Below the pieces are notes generated by a model that was not told where the DNA came from, made no database searches, and was given only the letters and a program-made list of their open reading frames with translations. From assembly GCF_043099285.1 (NCBI RefSeq), contig NZ_CP170723.1, positions 3,162,001-3,226,000 on the forward strand: 64,000 bases of DNA. Direction: 5' to 3'. Source of the DNA: Oryzobacter telluris. Lineage in GTDB: Bacteria; Actinomycetota; Actinomycetes; Actinomycetales; Dermatophilaceae. Positions 44,791 through 53,993 of this stretch are shown here, one piece after another. A program made the position numbers and the translations under genes. Positions within the stretch are counted from its first letter, which is position 1. Each line of letters begins with the position of its first letter.

Positions 44791-46467
44791 ATGAAGCTCA
44801 AGCGGAAGGTGCCGGTCGTCCTCATGGCGGCGGCAGCCCTCACCGTGACGGCCTGCGCGCAGTCGGACCGCGACTCCGGCAGCGGCGCCTCCGGCTCGAC
44901 CGGCGGCACCACGAAGGACACGTTCACGTTCGGCGCCGCGGGCGCCCCCAAGGTGTTCGACCCGTTCTACGCGACGGACGGTGAGACGTTCCGGGTCACC
45001 CGGCAGATCCACTCGGGCCTGCTGGGCGTCAAGCCGGGCACGGCCGACATCCAGCCCGAGCTGGCCGAGAGCTGGACCCCGTCCGAGGACGGCCTGACGT
45101 GGGACTTCAAGCTCCGCACGGGCGTGAAGTTCTCCGACGGTGAGCCGTTCAACGCCGAGGCCGTCTGCTACAACATGCAGCGCATGTTCGACCAGAAGGG
45201 CGCCGGCCAGACCGCCGGCGAGTACTGGACGTACTTCTTCGGTTCGTTCAGCGACAAGCCCGCCGACTCCCTCTTCAAGGGCTGCACGCCCAAGGACGAG
45301 TCCACCGCGACGATCACCATCACGCGGGCGACCTCGAGCTTCCCGACGATCCTGTCGCTCGACAGCTTCTCGATGCAGTCGCCGAAGGCGCTCAAGGCCG
45401 GGGACGCCAACAACGTCGTCGCCGCGGGCGAGGGCTTCACCTACCCGGCGTACTCCACCGCCCCCGTCGGCATCGGCCCGTACAAGCTCGACAAGTACGA
45501 CGAGGCCAACAAGACCGTCACGCTCGTCGCCAACGACATGTACTACGGCGACAAGCCCAAGACGGCCAAGATCACCTTCAAGATCATCCCCGACGAGTCC
45601 ACCCGTCGCCAGGAGCTGCAGGCCGGCTCCATCGACGGCTACGACCTGCCGAACCCGGTCGACTGGAAGGGTCTGGAGGACTCGGGCAACAAGGTCGAGA
45701 TCCGCCCCGCGTTCAACATCCTCTACATGGGTCTGAACCCGGAGAAGAACCCGAAGCTGAAGGACCTCAAGGTCCGTCAGGCCATCGCGTACGCGCTCAA
45801 CCGCGACCAGATGGTCAAGACCCAGCTGCCCGAGGGTGCCAAGGTCGCGTCGCAGTTCATGCCCGACACGGTCGCCGGCTACAACACCTCGCTCCAGCCG
45901 TACGCGTACGACGTGGAGAAGGCCAAGTCCCTCCTCAAGGAGGCCGGCGCCGAGGGGATGACGCTGCAGTTCGCGTTCCCGACCGAGGTGTCGCGTCCGT
46001 ACATGCCGGACCCGCAGAAGATCCACGACGCCTTCAAGAAGGACCTCGAGGCCGCCGGCATCAAGGTCGAGGTCGTCAGCAAGCCGTGGAACGGTGGGTA
46101 CCTGGACGACGTCAACGCGGGCAAGTACGACGCGTGGCTGCTCGGCTGGACCGGTGACTACAACGCTGCCGACAACTTCCTCGGCACGTTCTTCGCCAAC
46201 GTGGACGCGAACGACTTCCACACCAAGGTGCTGCCGTTCGGCAAGACCCTCGCGGACGACCTCAAGAAGGCCGACGCGATCGTCGACGAGGGCGAGCGCG
46301 AGGCCGCCTACCAGAAGATCAACCAGCAGATCGCCGAGGAGTACCTGCCGGGCATCCCCGTCAGCCACTCCCCGCCGGCCCTCGTCACCGGTGGTGGCGT
46401 GACGGGTCTCGTCGCGAGCCCGCTGACCGCCGAGACGTTCGACGGCGTCACGGTGGGTGGTAAGTGA
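44791..46467 (+). CDS. oppA: Oligopeptide/dipeptide ABC transporter substrate-binding lipoprotein
   Basis: A 558-residue SBP_bac_5 protein. It has a lipoprotein signal with lipobox VTAC (Cys about 22) and a Ser/Gly-rich tether. Binding-protein motifs include FDPFYATDGETFRVTRQIHSGLL, WDFKLRTGVKFSDGEPFNAEAV, VRQAIAYALNRDQMV and DAWLLGWTGDYNAADNF. It captures peptides for the OppBCDF transporter encoded next. Start ATG 44791 has GCGAGG 9-10 nt upstream. Codon use is very GC-rich with few rare codons, suggesting high expression. A perfect hairpin follows the stop. Confidence 0.93.
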   Translation: MKLKRKVPVVLMAAAALTVTACAQSDRDSGSGASGSTGGTTKDTFTFGAAGAPKVFDPFYATDGETFRVTRQIHSGLLGVKPGTADIQPELAESWTPSEDGLTWDFKLRTGVKFSDGEPFNAEAVCYNMQRMFDQKGAGQTAGEYWTYFFGSFSDKPADSLFKGCTPKDESTATITITRATSSFPTILSLDSFSMQSPKALKAGDANNVVAAGEGFTYPAYSTAPVGIGPYKLDKYDEANKTVTLVANDMYYGDKPKTAKITFKIIPDESTRRQELQAGSIDGYDLPNPVDWKGLEDSGNKVEIRPAFNILYMGLNPEKNPKLKDLKVRQAIAYALNRDQMVKTQLPEGAKVASQFMPDTVAGYNTSLQPYAYDVEKAKSLLKEAGAEGMTLQFAFPTEVSRPYMPDPQKIHDAFKKDLEAAGIKVEVVSKPWNGGYLDDVNAGKYDAWLLGWTGDYNAADNFLGTFFANVDANDFHTKVLPFGKTLADDLKKADAIVDEGEREAAYQKINQQIAEEYLPGIPVSHSPPALVTGGGVTGLVASPLTAETFDGVTVGGK

Positions 46468-46515
46468 CCTCGTAGGGGCTCCCGCCTCGAACTGGTCACA
46501 GCCAGCGAAGTTCCC

Positions 46516-46554
46516 GGTGGCCGCCTCGGACCGTTAGGGTCCGAGGCGGCCACC
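46516..46554 (+). promoter_or_regulatory. Intercistronic 17-bp perfect hairpin between oppA and oppB
   Basis: Arms GGTGGCCGCCTCGGACC (46516-46532) and its exact complement (46538-46554) enclose the loop GTTAG. It lies 49 nt after oppA and 33 nt before the oppB start. It is likely a partial terminator or 3'-end stabiliser that gives more binding protein than permease. The loop edge also contains TAGGGT, a possible -10. Confidence 0.7.
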
Positions 46555-46586
46555 GCCGTTTCAGCGACGAACGAGGAGCACCCACC

Positions 46587-47597
46587 TTGGCCAGATTCAT
46601 CATCCGACGCCTCTTCCAGATGGTGGGAGTGGTCGTCGTCCTGTCCCTGATGCTGTTCCTGTGGCTGAAGGCCCTGCCGGGCGGCACCGTCTCCGCCCTC
46701 CTGGGTGAGCGGGCCACCCCCGCGACGCGGGAGGCGCTGACCAAGGCGCTCGGCCTCGACCAGCCCGTCTGGGTGCAGTACGGCAAGTTCGTGCAGCGCG
46801 CGGCCTCCGGCGAGTTCGGGGCCTCCACGGCCGTGCTCCCCGGGCGCGACGCCTTCGACATCTTCCTGACCCGCCTGCCCGCCACCATCGAGCTGAGCGT
46901 GGCCGCCCTCGTCATCGCGATCGTCCTCGCGATCCCGCTGGGCTACGTCTCCGCCCGGAGGCACAACTCGGCCCTCGACAGCGGCCTGGTCGTGCTGTCC
47001 CTCATCGGCGTCGCCGTCCCGGTCTTCTTCCTCGCGTTCGTCCTCAAGTACCAGCTCTCGGTCGAGCACAACGTCTTCCCGGTCTCGGGCCGCCAGGACC
47101 CGGGCCTGGGGTGCACGCGGGTCACCGGCTTCTTCGTCCTCGACGGGCTGATGACGCGCGAGCTCGACTGCTCCGCCGACGCCCTCAAGCACCTCGTCCT
47201 GCCGGCCGTGACCCTGGCGACGATCCCCTTCGCCGTGGTCTACCGGATCACCCGCGCCTCCGTGCTCGACGTCCTCGACGAGGACTACGTCCGCACTGCC
47301 GAGTCCAAGGGCCTCACGGCGCGGGTCATCCGGGCGCGCCACGTCATGCGCAACGCCCTCCTCCCGGTCGTCACGACGATCGGTCTCCAGGTGGGTGGGC
47401 TGCTCGCCGGCGCCGTGCTGACCGAGTCGGTGTTCAACTTCCCGGGCATCGGGTCGGCCTTGGCCCAGTCGTTCTCGCAGAAGGACTTCCCGGTGCTGCA
47501 GGTGCTGATCCTGGCGGCCGCCGCGATCTACGTCGTCGTCAACCTCCTCGTCGACATCTCGTACGCGATCATCGACCCGAGGGTGAGGACCCGATGA
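46587..47597 (+). CDS. oppB: Oligopeptide/dipeptide ABC transporter permease OppB
   Basis: A 336-residue inner-membrane permease with six transmembrane helices. N-terminal RFIIRRLFQMVGVVVVL, then KALGLDQPVWVQYGKF, and the EAA loop EDYVRTAESKGLTARVIRARHVMRNAL that contacts the ATPases are typical of BPD_transp_1 DppB/OppB proteins. The start is a TTG at 46587 with GAGGAG 8 nt upstream, which decides the start because no ATG/GTG is near. The gene overlaps oppC by 4 bp. Confidence 0.93.
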   Translation: MARFIIRRLFQMVGVVVVLSLMLFLWLKALPGGTVSALLGERATPATREALTKALGLDQPVWVQYGKFVQRAASGEFGASTAVLPGRDAFDIFLTRLPATIELSVAALVIAIVLAIPLGYVSARRHNSALDSGLVVLSLIGVAVPVFFLAFVLKYQLSVEHNVFPVSGRQDPGLGCTRVTGFFVLDGLMTRELDCSADALKHLVLPAVTLATIPFAVVYRITRASVLDVLDEDYVRTAESKGLTARVIRARHVMRNALLPVVTTIGLQVGGLLAGAVLTESVFNFPGIGSALAQSFSQKDFPVLQVLILAAAAIYVVVNLLVDISYAIIDPRVRTR

Positions 47598-48574
47598 CCC
47601 CCACCAACCCCATGAAGAGCCGCAAGCAGCGGATCGACGACCTCGCGGCCTCCTCCGCCGGCGGCGTGGCCGTCGCCGACGCGGGGTCCATCGACGAGGC
47701 CCCCGGTGTCTCGCTCATCGCGAGCGCCTGGGCCCGGCTGCGGCGCAACCCCGTGTTCCTCCTCGGGCTCGGCATCACGGCCGTCTTCGTCGTCCTCGCG
47801 GTCATCTCCCCCTGGGTCGCCCCGCACGACCCCGCGGTGGGCTACCTCATCGACAAGGTGCGCCAGCAGAGCAACCCCATCCCCGGTCCCGAGCCGGGCT
47901 TCCCGTTCGGCGCCGACAACAAGGGTCGCGACTTCCTCTCGCGCCTCATCGTCGGCAGCCGGCAGACCCTCATCGTCGGCGTCCTCGCCACCCTGATCGG
48001 GCTGTTCGGCGGCCTCGTGCTCGGCGTCCTCGCCGGCGCGTTCGGCGGCTGGGTCGACTCCTTCGTCATGCGCATCGTCGACGTGCTGCTCTCGATCCCC
48101 TCCCTGCTCCTGGCGTTCTCCATCGCGGCGCTCGCGAGCCGCCCGAGCCAGTGGACGGTCATCCTCGCGATCTCCATCGTCCAGATCCCCGTCTTCGCCC
48201 GGCTGCTGCGCGGGTCGATGCTCGCGCAGAGATCCAGCGACCACGTCCTCGCCGCCCGCTCCCTGGGCGTGAGGCCCAACGCGATCGTCTTCCGGCACAT
48301 GCTGCCCAACTCGCTCGGGCCGGTCATCGTCCAGGCGACGCTCGTCCTCGCGACCTCGATCATCGACGCGGCCGCCCTGTCGTTCCTCGGCTTGGGCAAC
48401 CCCGACGACGCCGCCCCCGAGTGGGGCCAGATGCTCGGGGCGTCGCAGCAGTTCATCTACGACCACCCGCACCTCGCCTTCTACCCGGCGCTGTGCATCA
48501 TCGTCGTCGCCCTCGGCTTCACCCTCATGGGTGAGTCGCTGCGCGAGGCGCTCGACCCCAAGAGCAGGAGGTGA
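47594..48574 (+). CDS. oppC: Oligopeptide/dipeptide ABC transporter permease OppC
   Basis: A 326-residue permease partner of OppB. The N-terminus is a 45-residue cytoplasmic arm. A transmembrane helix (about 54-75), the periplasmic FPFGADNKGRDFLSRLIVGS motif of OppC N-domains, further helices and the EAA loop DHVLAARSLGVRPNAIVFRHMLPNSLGPVI follow. Start ATG 47594 overlaps the oppB stop as ATGA. Confidence 0.93.
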   Translation: MTPTNPMKSRKQRIDDLAASSAGGVAVADAGSIDEAPGVSLIASAWARLRRNPVFLLGLGITAVFVVLAVISPWVAPHDPAVGYLIDKVRQQSNPIPGPEPGFPFGADNKGRDFLSRLIVGSRQTLIVGVLATLIGLFGGLVLGVLAGAFGGWVDSFVMRIVDVLLSIPSLLLAFSIAALASRPSQWTVILAISIVQIPVFARLLRGSMLAQRSSDHVLAARSLGVRPNAIVFRHMLPNSLGPVIVQATLVLATSIIDAAALSFLGLGNPDDAAPEWGQMLGASQQFIYDHPHLAFYPALCIIVVALGFTLMGESLREALDPKSRR

Positions 48575-48581
48575 CGTGCCG

Positions 48582-49597
48582 ATGACCGCCACGGCGACCC
48601 CACCCCACCCCACCCCGCGCGGCACGGAGCCGCTGCTGTCCGTGCGTGACCTCAGGGTCACCTTCCAGCGGCGCGGCGAGGAGGCCTTCCGCGCCGTCGA
48701 CGGCGTGAGCTTCGACGTCCACCCCGGCCAGACCGTCGGCCTCGTCGGCGAGTCCGGCTGCGGCAAGTCCGTCACCTCGCTCGCGATCATGGGGCTGCTG
48801 CCCCGGCGCGGCGTCACGGTCGAGGGCGAGGCCTCCTACGAGGGGACCAACCTCCTCGGCCTGGGCCAGGAGGACATGCGCGACCGACGCGGCCGCGACA
48901 TCGCGATGATCTTCCAGGACCCGCTGTCCTCGCTGAACCCCGTGGTCCCGGTGGGGCTGCAGGTCACCGAGGTCCTCGAACGGCACCGCGGGATGTCGCG
49001 CAAGGCGGCGCAGCCCGTGGCGCGCGACCTCCTCCAGCGGGTCGGCATCCCCGACCCCGACCGCCGCCTCAAGGACTACCCGCACCAGATGTCGGGCGGG
49101 ATGCGGCAGCGCGCCCTCATCGCGATGGCGCTGGCGTGTGCCCCGCGCCTGCTCATCGCCGACGAGCCGACGACAGCGCTCGACGTGACGATCCAGGCGC
49201 AGATCCTCGCGCTGCTCAAGGAGCTCGTCGTCGAGACCGGCACGGCGCTGGTGATGATCACGCACGACCTCGGTGTCGTCGCGGGCCTGTGCGACGAGGT
49301 CAACGTCCTCTACGGCGGCCGGATCGTCGAGCGGGGCGAGCGCCACGAGCTGTTCGCCGACCCGCGCCACCCGTACACCGCCGGGCTGCTCGGCTCCATC
49401 CCGCGGCTCGACGCCCCCCGCGGCGAGAAGCTGACCCCCATCCCGGGGTCGGTCGCCGACAACCTGCCCTGGGACAGCGCCTGCGCGTTCGCCCCGCGGT
49501 GCTCGCAGCCCATCGAGGTGTGCACCCGCACCACCCCGGTGCTCGAGGAGTCGTACCGGCGCGCGCTGCGCTGCCACAACCCCGTGGAGGTGGCCCG

Positions 49598-49601
<4 letters not shown>
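48582..49601 (+). CDS. oppD: Oligopeptide/dipeptide ABC transporter ATPase OppD
   Basis: A 339-residue ATPase with Walker A GESGCGKSVTS, Q-loop FQDPLSSLNPV, signature SGGMRQRALIAMAL, Walker B LLIADEPTTALD and H-loop ITHDLG. The C-terminal oligopeptide-transporter extension ends with the CAFAPRC...C cysteines that bind an Fe-S cluster in related systems. ATG 48582 is favoured over GTG 48576 by the spacing to the AGGAGG site; the choice changes two residues. It is paired with OppF. Confidence 0.93.
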
Positions 49602-50752
<1,151 letters not shown>

Positions 50753-50757
50753 GCGGA

Positions 50758-50797
50758 GCGGGGCGGCGGGTGAGGACCACCTCACCTGCAGCCCCGC
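50758..50797 (+). terminator. Terminator of the opp operon
   Basis: Arms 50758-50775 and 50780-50797 make an 18-bp stem with one mismatch, one G-U pair and an ACCA loop, beginning 6 nt after the oppF stop. Confidence 0.8.
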
Positions 50798-50822
50798 CCT
50801 CGCGTGGAGGATGATGGCGCGC

Positions 50823-51131
50823 ATGAGCCGACTCCTCACCGACGACGAGGTCACCACCCAGCTCGAGGGCCTGCCCGGCTGGTCCCGCGAGGGCGACGCG
50901 ATCGTCGCGACCATCGAGGCCCCCGACTTCCCCGCCGCCATCCGCCTCGTCGCGGCCGCGGCCGACGAGGCCGAGCAGATGAACCACCACCCGGACATCG
51001 ACATCCGCTGGCGCACGACGTCGTGGCTGCTCACCACCCACGACGCCGGCGGCCTCACCCAGCTCGACATCGAGCTCGCCCACCGGATCTCGGCGGCCGC
51101 CCGTGCGGAAGGCGCCACCCCCGGTGGCTGA
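50823..51131 (+). CDS. 4a-hydroxytetrahydrobiopterin dehydratase (pterin-4a-carbinolamine dehydratase)
   Basis: A 102-residue PCD/DCoH-family enzyme that dehydrates pterin-4a-carbinolamine. The signature EAEQMNHHPDIDIRW with the two catalytic histidines is present, followed by TTHDAGGLTQLDIELAHRI. The ATG 50823 is chosen: GGAGG (50806-50810) abuts the in-frame ATG at 50811 but is 12 nt from 50823, and only the latter gives a normal spacing. No aromatic amino-acid hydroxylase is nearby. It overlaps the next gene by 8 bp. Confidence 0.88.
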   Translation: MSRLLTDDEVTTQLEGLPGWSREGDAIVATIEAPDFPAAIRLVAAAADEAEQMNHHPDIDIRWRTTSWLLTTHDAGGLTQLDIELAHRISAAARAEGATPGG

Positions 51132-51888
51132 GCAGACCGCGGCCGAGCGACCCACCGACGTCTCCGACGCCCCCGAGGTGTCCGACGTCCCGGAGCACGG
51201 CGAGGCCCACGACGGGTCGCTCGCGGCCCGGCTGAACTGGCTGCGCGCCGCGGTGCTCGGGGCCAACGACGGGATCGTGGCGACCGCCGGCCTCGTGGTC
51301 GGGGTGGCCGCGGCCTCGTCGGCGCGGGGGCCCGTGCTCGCGGCCGGGGTCGCGGGCCTGGCTGCCGGCGCCCTGAGCATGGCCGTGGGCGAGTACGTCT
51401 CGGTGAGCACGCAGCGCGACACCGAGCGGGCCCTGCTCGCCAAGGAGGTCCGCGAGCTCGAGGAGGAGCCCGAGGCCGAGCTCGCCGAGCTCGCCGCCAT
51501 CTACGAGGGCAAGGGCCTGTCCCCCGAGCTCGCCCAGCGGGTCGCCGTCGAGCTCACCGCCCACGACGCCCTCGGCGCCCACGCGGAGGCCGAGCTCGGC
51601 ATCGACCCCCACAACCTCACCAGCCCGTGGCAGGCGGCGTTCGCGTCGATGGCGGCGTTCACGGTGGGGGCGCTGCTGCCGCTTGTCGCGATCGTGCTGC
51701 CGCCGGTGTCGGCGCGGGTGCCGGTGACCGGGGTGGCGGTGGTGCTGGCCCTGGCCGGGACGGGCGTGCTCAGCGCCCGGCTCGGCGACGCCGACGCCCG
51801 GCGCGCCACCCTGCGGGTCGTCGCGGGCGGCATCGTGGCGATGGTGGTCACCTACGCCATCGGCTCCCTCGTCGGGTCCCACGTCTGA
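51124..51888 (+). CDS. VIT1/CCC1-family iron/manganese transporter
   Basis: A 254-residue membrane protein with five predicted helices. The first, LRAAVLGANDGIVATAGLVVGVAAASS, carries the VIT1 motif (GANDG), and the second ends in the conserved SMAVGEYVSVSTQRDTER. An acidic loop of about 70 residues (EVRELEEEPEAELAELA) precedes the C-terminal helix pairs. VIT1 proteins move Fe2+ or Mn2+ out of the cytosol. The start may be GTG 51124 (GGAAGG 12 nt upstream) or GTG 51103, which adds seven residues; the former overlaps the PCD stop by 8 bp. Confidence 0.88.
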   Translation: MAEQTAAERPTDVSDAPEVSDVPEHGEAHDGSLAARLNWLRAAVLGANDGIVATAGLVVGVAAASSARGPVLAAGVAGLAAGALSMAVGEYVSVSTQRDTERALLAKEVRELEEEPEAELAELAAIYEGKGLSPELAQRVAVELTAHDALGAHAEAELGIDPHNLTSPWQAAFASMAAFTVGALLPLVAIVLPPVSARVPVTGVAVVLALAGTGVLSARLGDADARRATLRVVAGGIVAMVVTYAIGSLVGSHV

Positions 51889-51937
51889 TGCCGGACGCCT
51901 CCGTCGTCCTCCCGCGCGCCGGTGCACCATGGCGGGG

Positions 51938-52669
51938 ATGAGCGCGCGCCTCCTCGTCGTCCAGCACGAGCCCGACGCCCCCGTGGCGTGGCTGGGCGAG
52001 TGGTGGACCGACCTCGGCGTCGACCTCGACGTCGTGCGGGCCGACCTCGGGGAGCCCGTGGCCGACCGGCTCGATGACGAAGCGCACGACGGGCTCGTCG
52101 TCCTTGGCGGCGCGATGGGTGCGTGCGACGACGCCCTGGCCCCGTGGCTGGCCCCGACCCGCGCCCTCATCGCCGATGCCGTGGCGCGTGACGTCCCCAC
52201 CCTCGGGGTGTGCCTGGGCCACCAGCTGGCCGGGGTGGCACTCGGCGGCGTGGTGGACCGCAACCCCTCGGGCCGCACGGTGGGCCTCGTGCCGGTGGCG
52301 CTGACGGCAGAGGGGCACGACGACGTCCTCCTCGGCGGCTTCGACGGGCACGTCGCGGTGCACTACAACGACGACGTCGTCCTCGAGGTCCCGTCCGGTG
52401 CGACCCTGCTCGCGACGCTGCCCGACGGCCGGCCGCAGGCGCTGCGGTACGGGCCGCGGGCGTGGGGCGTGCAGTTCCACCCCGAGACCTCTCCCGAGGT
52501 GTTCGCCGCGTGGCTGCGCTGGGACTCCCCCGACGGCCTCACGCAGGAGCAGGAGTTGCTGCTCGCGTCGGTCACCGCCGCCCGCGAGACCCTGCGCACC
52601 GGGTGGCGCACCCTCGCCGAGCGCTTCGCCACCGTCGTCGCCGAGTCCCGCTCCCCCCTCCCCACCTGA
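51938..52669 (+). CDS. Type 1 glutamine amidotransferase (GMP synthase-like)
   Basis: A 243-residue stand-alone class I amidotransferase. It shows the nucleophile loop GVCLGHQLAGVALGG, GLVVLGGAMGACDD, and the triad GVQFHPETSPE. It releases ammonia from glutamine, and the acceptor enzyme is unknown. Such proteins are common in actinobacteria as GMP-synthase-like paralogues. ATG 51938 (MSARLLVVQHEPDAP) is the more natural start than ATG 51929. It is followed by the first palindromic repeat about 50 bp after the stop. Confidence 0.86.
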   Translation: MSARLLVVQHEPDAPVAWLGEWWTDLGVDLDVVRADLGEPVADRLDDEAHDGLVVLGGAMGACDDALAPWLAPTRALIADAVARDVPTLGVCLGHQLAGVALGGVVDRNPSGRTVGLVPVALTAEGHDDVLLGGFDGHVAVHYNDDVVLEVPSGATLLATLPDGRPQALRYGPRAWGVQFHPETSPEVFAAWLRWDSPDGLTQEQELLLASVTAARETLRTGWRTLAERFATVVAESRSPLPT

Positions 52670-52720
52670 CCCGCCCCGCCCACAACGCCCCGAACACGGC
52701 TCACACCCACACCCTGTGCG

Positions 52721-52770
52721 CGCTACGGGGCAGTAAGTGTCGTGATCACGACACTTACTGCACCGTAGCG
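52721..52770. repeat. 50-bp palindromic element, copy 1
   Basis: The element is a perfect palindrome of 50 bp except for one mismatched pair (52729/52762). It opens with CGCTACGGGG, has the core CAGTAAGTGTCGTGA, and its centre lies between 52745 and 52746 (TGATCA). A second copy lies at 53912-53961 beyond the AbiEi-like gene. It is longer and less GC-pure than the other terminators here. Confidence 0.85.
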
Positions 52771-52799
52771 AGTGCCGTGGGCTGCGCGAAAGACGGCCA

Positions 52800-52835
52800 T
52801 CCACAGGGAGCTCCCAGCCGGGCACTTGTCCACAG
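52800..52835 (+). promoter_or_regulatory. Two DnaA-box-like TCCACAG sites upstream of the AbiEi-like gene
   Basis: CATCCACAGG (52798-52807) and TTGTCCACAG (52826-52835) resemble the DnaA-box core TTATCCACA with one or two mismatches. They lie between copy 1 of the palindrome and the gene start. Whether any protein binds is unknown. Confidence 0.3.
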
Positions 52836-52884
52836 TCCCGACTCGTGCCTGTTGCCGCACGACGTCCGCCGCGACGTTTGACCC

Positions 52885-53847
52885 ATGGAAGAGCTACCGG
52901 ACGAGGTTCTGCGTCTCCTTGCGCACCAGGACGGCGTCGTGACGCGTGCCCAGCTACTGGGGAACGGCGTCACCAAGGCCACGATCCGCTGGCAGGCGGG
53001 CCGGACCTGGCGGGTGCTCCTGCCGTGCGTCTACCTGGTTCCCCGCGCCGAGCCATCGTTCCGTCAGCGGTGCATGGCCGCCCAGCTCTGGGCCGGCCCG
53101 CAATCAGTGCTCGCCGGCCCCACCGCCGCACGCCTCCACGGCATCACCTCGATCAGCGAAGCCGGGACGATCCACGTCCTCGTTCCGGCCACCCACCGCG
53201 CGAAGCGTCGCGGGTTCGCCGACGTGAGGAAGTCACTCCTCGACGACCTCTCGGTCATTCGACGTGGCTCGTTGCGGCTCTCCGGGCCCGCGAGGGCTGC
53301 GGTCGATGCAGCACGGCTGGCCCGCACCGAGAGCGACCGGTCCGCGATCCTCATCGAGGCGGTCCAGCGAGACCTCGCCACCGTCGACGACCTCGCCGAA
53401 TGGGTGTTCAGACTCAGGACCCGGGATGCCGCGAGCCTCCACGACGCTCTCGACGCCGCCGCATCGGGCGCTTGGTCGGTGCCTGAGGCCGAGGTGCTCA
53501 CCCTCGTCGCCCGCTCCCGACTGCTCTCCCAGGCGTGGGCGAATCCCACGCTGCACACCGAGGGCGGCCGTCGTCTCGTCACCCCCGATGTCTGGTTCGA
53601 TGACGTCGCCCTCGCCGTGATGGTCCACTCGCGCAAGTTCCACCAGGACGGCGACCAGTGGGAGGACACCGTGGAAAAGGACTCCGACCTGACGGCGGCC
53701 GGTGCGGTCGTCGTGGGCATCACGCCCCTACGCATGCGACGTGATCCCGATGCCACGCTCCGGCGTGTGGAAGCGGCGTACGCGGTCGCCGCCGCGAGGC
53801 CGCGTCCTCCGCTCGTCGCCGAGCCTCGAATAGCGCGCGCCGGCTGA
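52885..53847 (+). CDS. AbiEi-like (type IV antitoxin winged helix) / Vsr-DUF559-like protein
   Basis: A 320-residue protein. Residues 1-65 (LLAHQDGVVTRAQLLGNGVTKATIRWQAGRTW through VYLVPRA) match the AbiEi-type winged-helix N-domain seen in many actinobacterial proteins. The middle is helical. The C-terminal part VTPDVWFDDVALAVMVHSRKFHQ resembles a DUF559/Vsr restriction-nuclease-like core, but the usual VE/VD.DG active motif reads MVHSR, so nuclease activity is doubtful. No AbiEii toxin gene is adjacent. Third codon positions look less GC-biased than neighbours, and two ~50-bp palindromes bracket the gene, hinting at horizontal origin. Confidence 0.7.
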   Translation: MEELPDEVLRLLAHQDGVVTRAQLLGNGVTKATIRWQAGRTWRVLLPCVYLVPRAEPSFRQRCMAAQLWAGPQSVLAGPTAARLHGITSISEAGTIHVLVPATHRAKRRGFADVRKSLLDDLSVIRRGSLRLSGPARAAVDAARLARTESDRSAILIEAVQRDLATVDDLAEWVFRLRTRDAASLHDALDAAASGAWSVPEAEVLTLVARSRLLSQAWANPTLHTEGGRRLVTPDVWFDDVALAVMVHSRKFHQDGDQWEDTVEKDSDLTAAGAVVVGITPLRMRRDPDATLRRVEAAYAVAAARPRPPLVAEPRIARAG

Positions 53848-53911
53848 GTTCCTGTAACTGTCGGAGCCGCAGCCACCAGCCGAAGGCCCTCACGGCGCCC
53901 TCTACATCGCG

Positions 53912-53961
53912 CGCTACGGGGCAGTAAGTGCTGGGATCACGACACTTACTGCCCCGTAGCG
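53912..53961. repeat. 50-bp palindromic element, copy 2
   Basis: Outer arms of 19 bp (53912-53930 and 53943-53961) are exact complements and identical to copy 1 except at one base. The centre differs (CTGG replacing TCGT), opening a 12-nt loop. The mismatch of copy 1 is a proper pair here. It lies between the AbiEi-like and malQ stops. Confidence 0.85.
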
Positions 53962-53993
53962 GGGGATTTGGCGCGGTGGGTGCTGCGGGTGGG

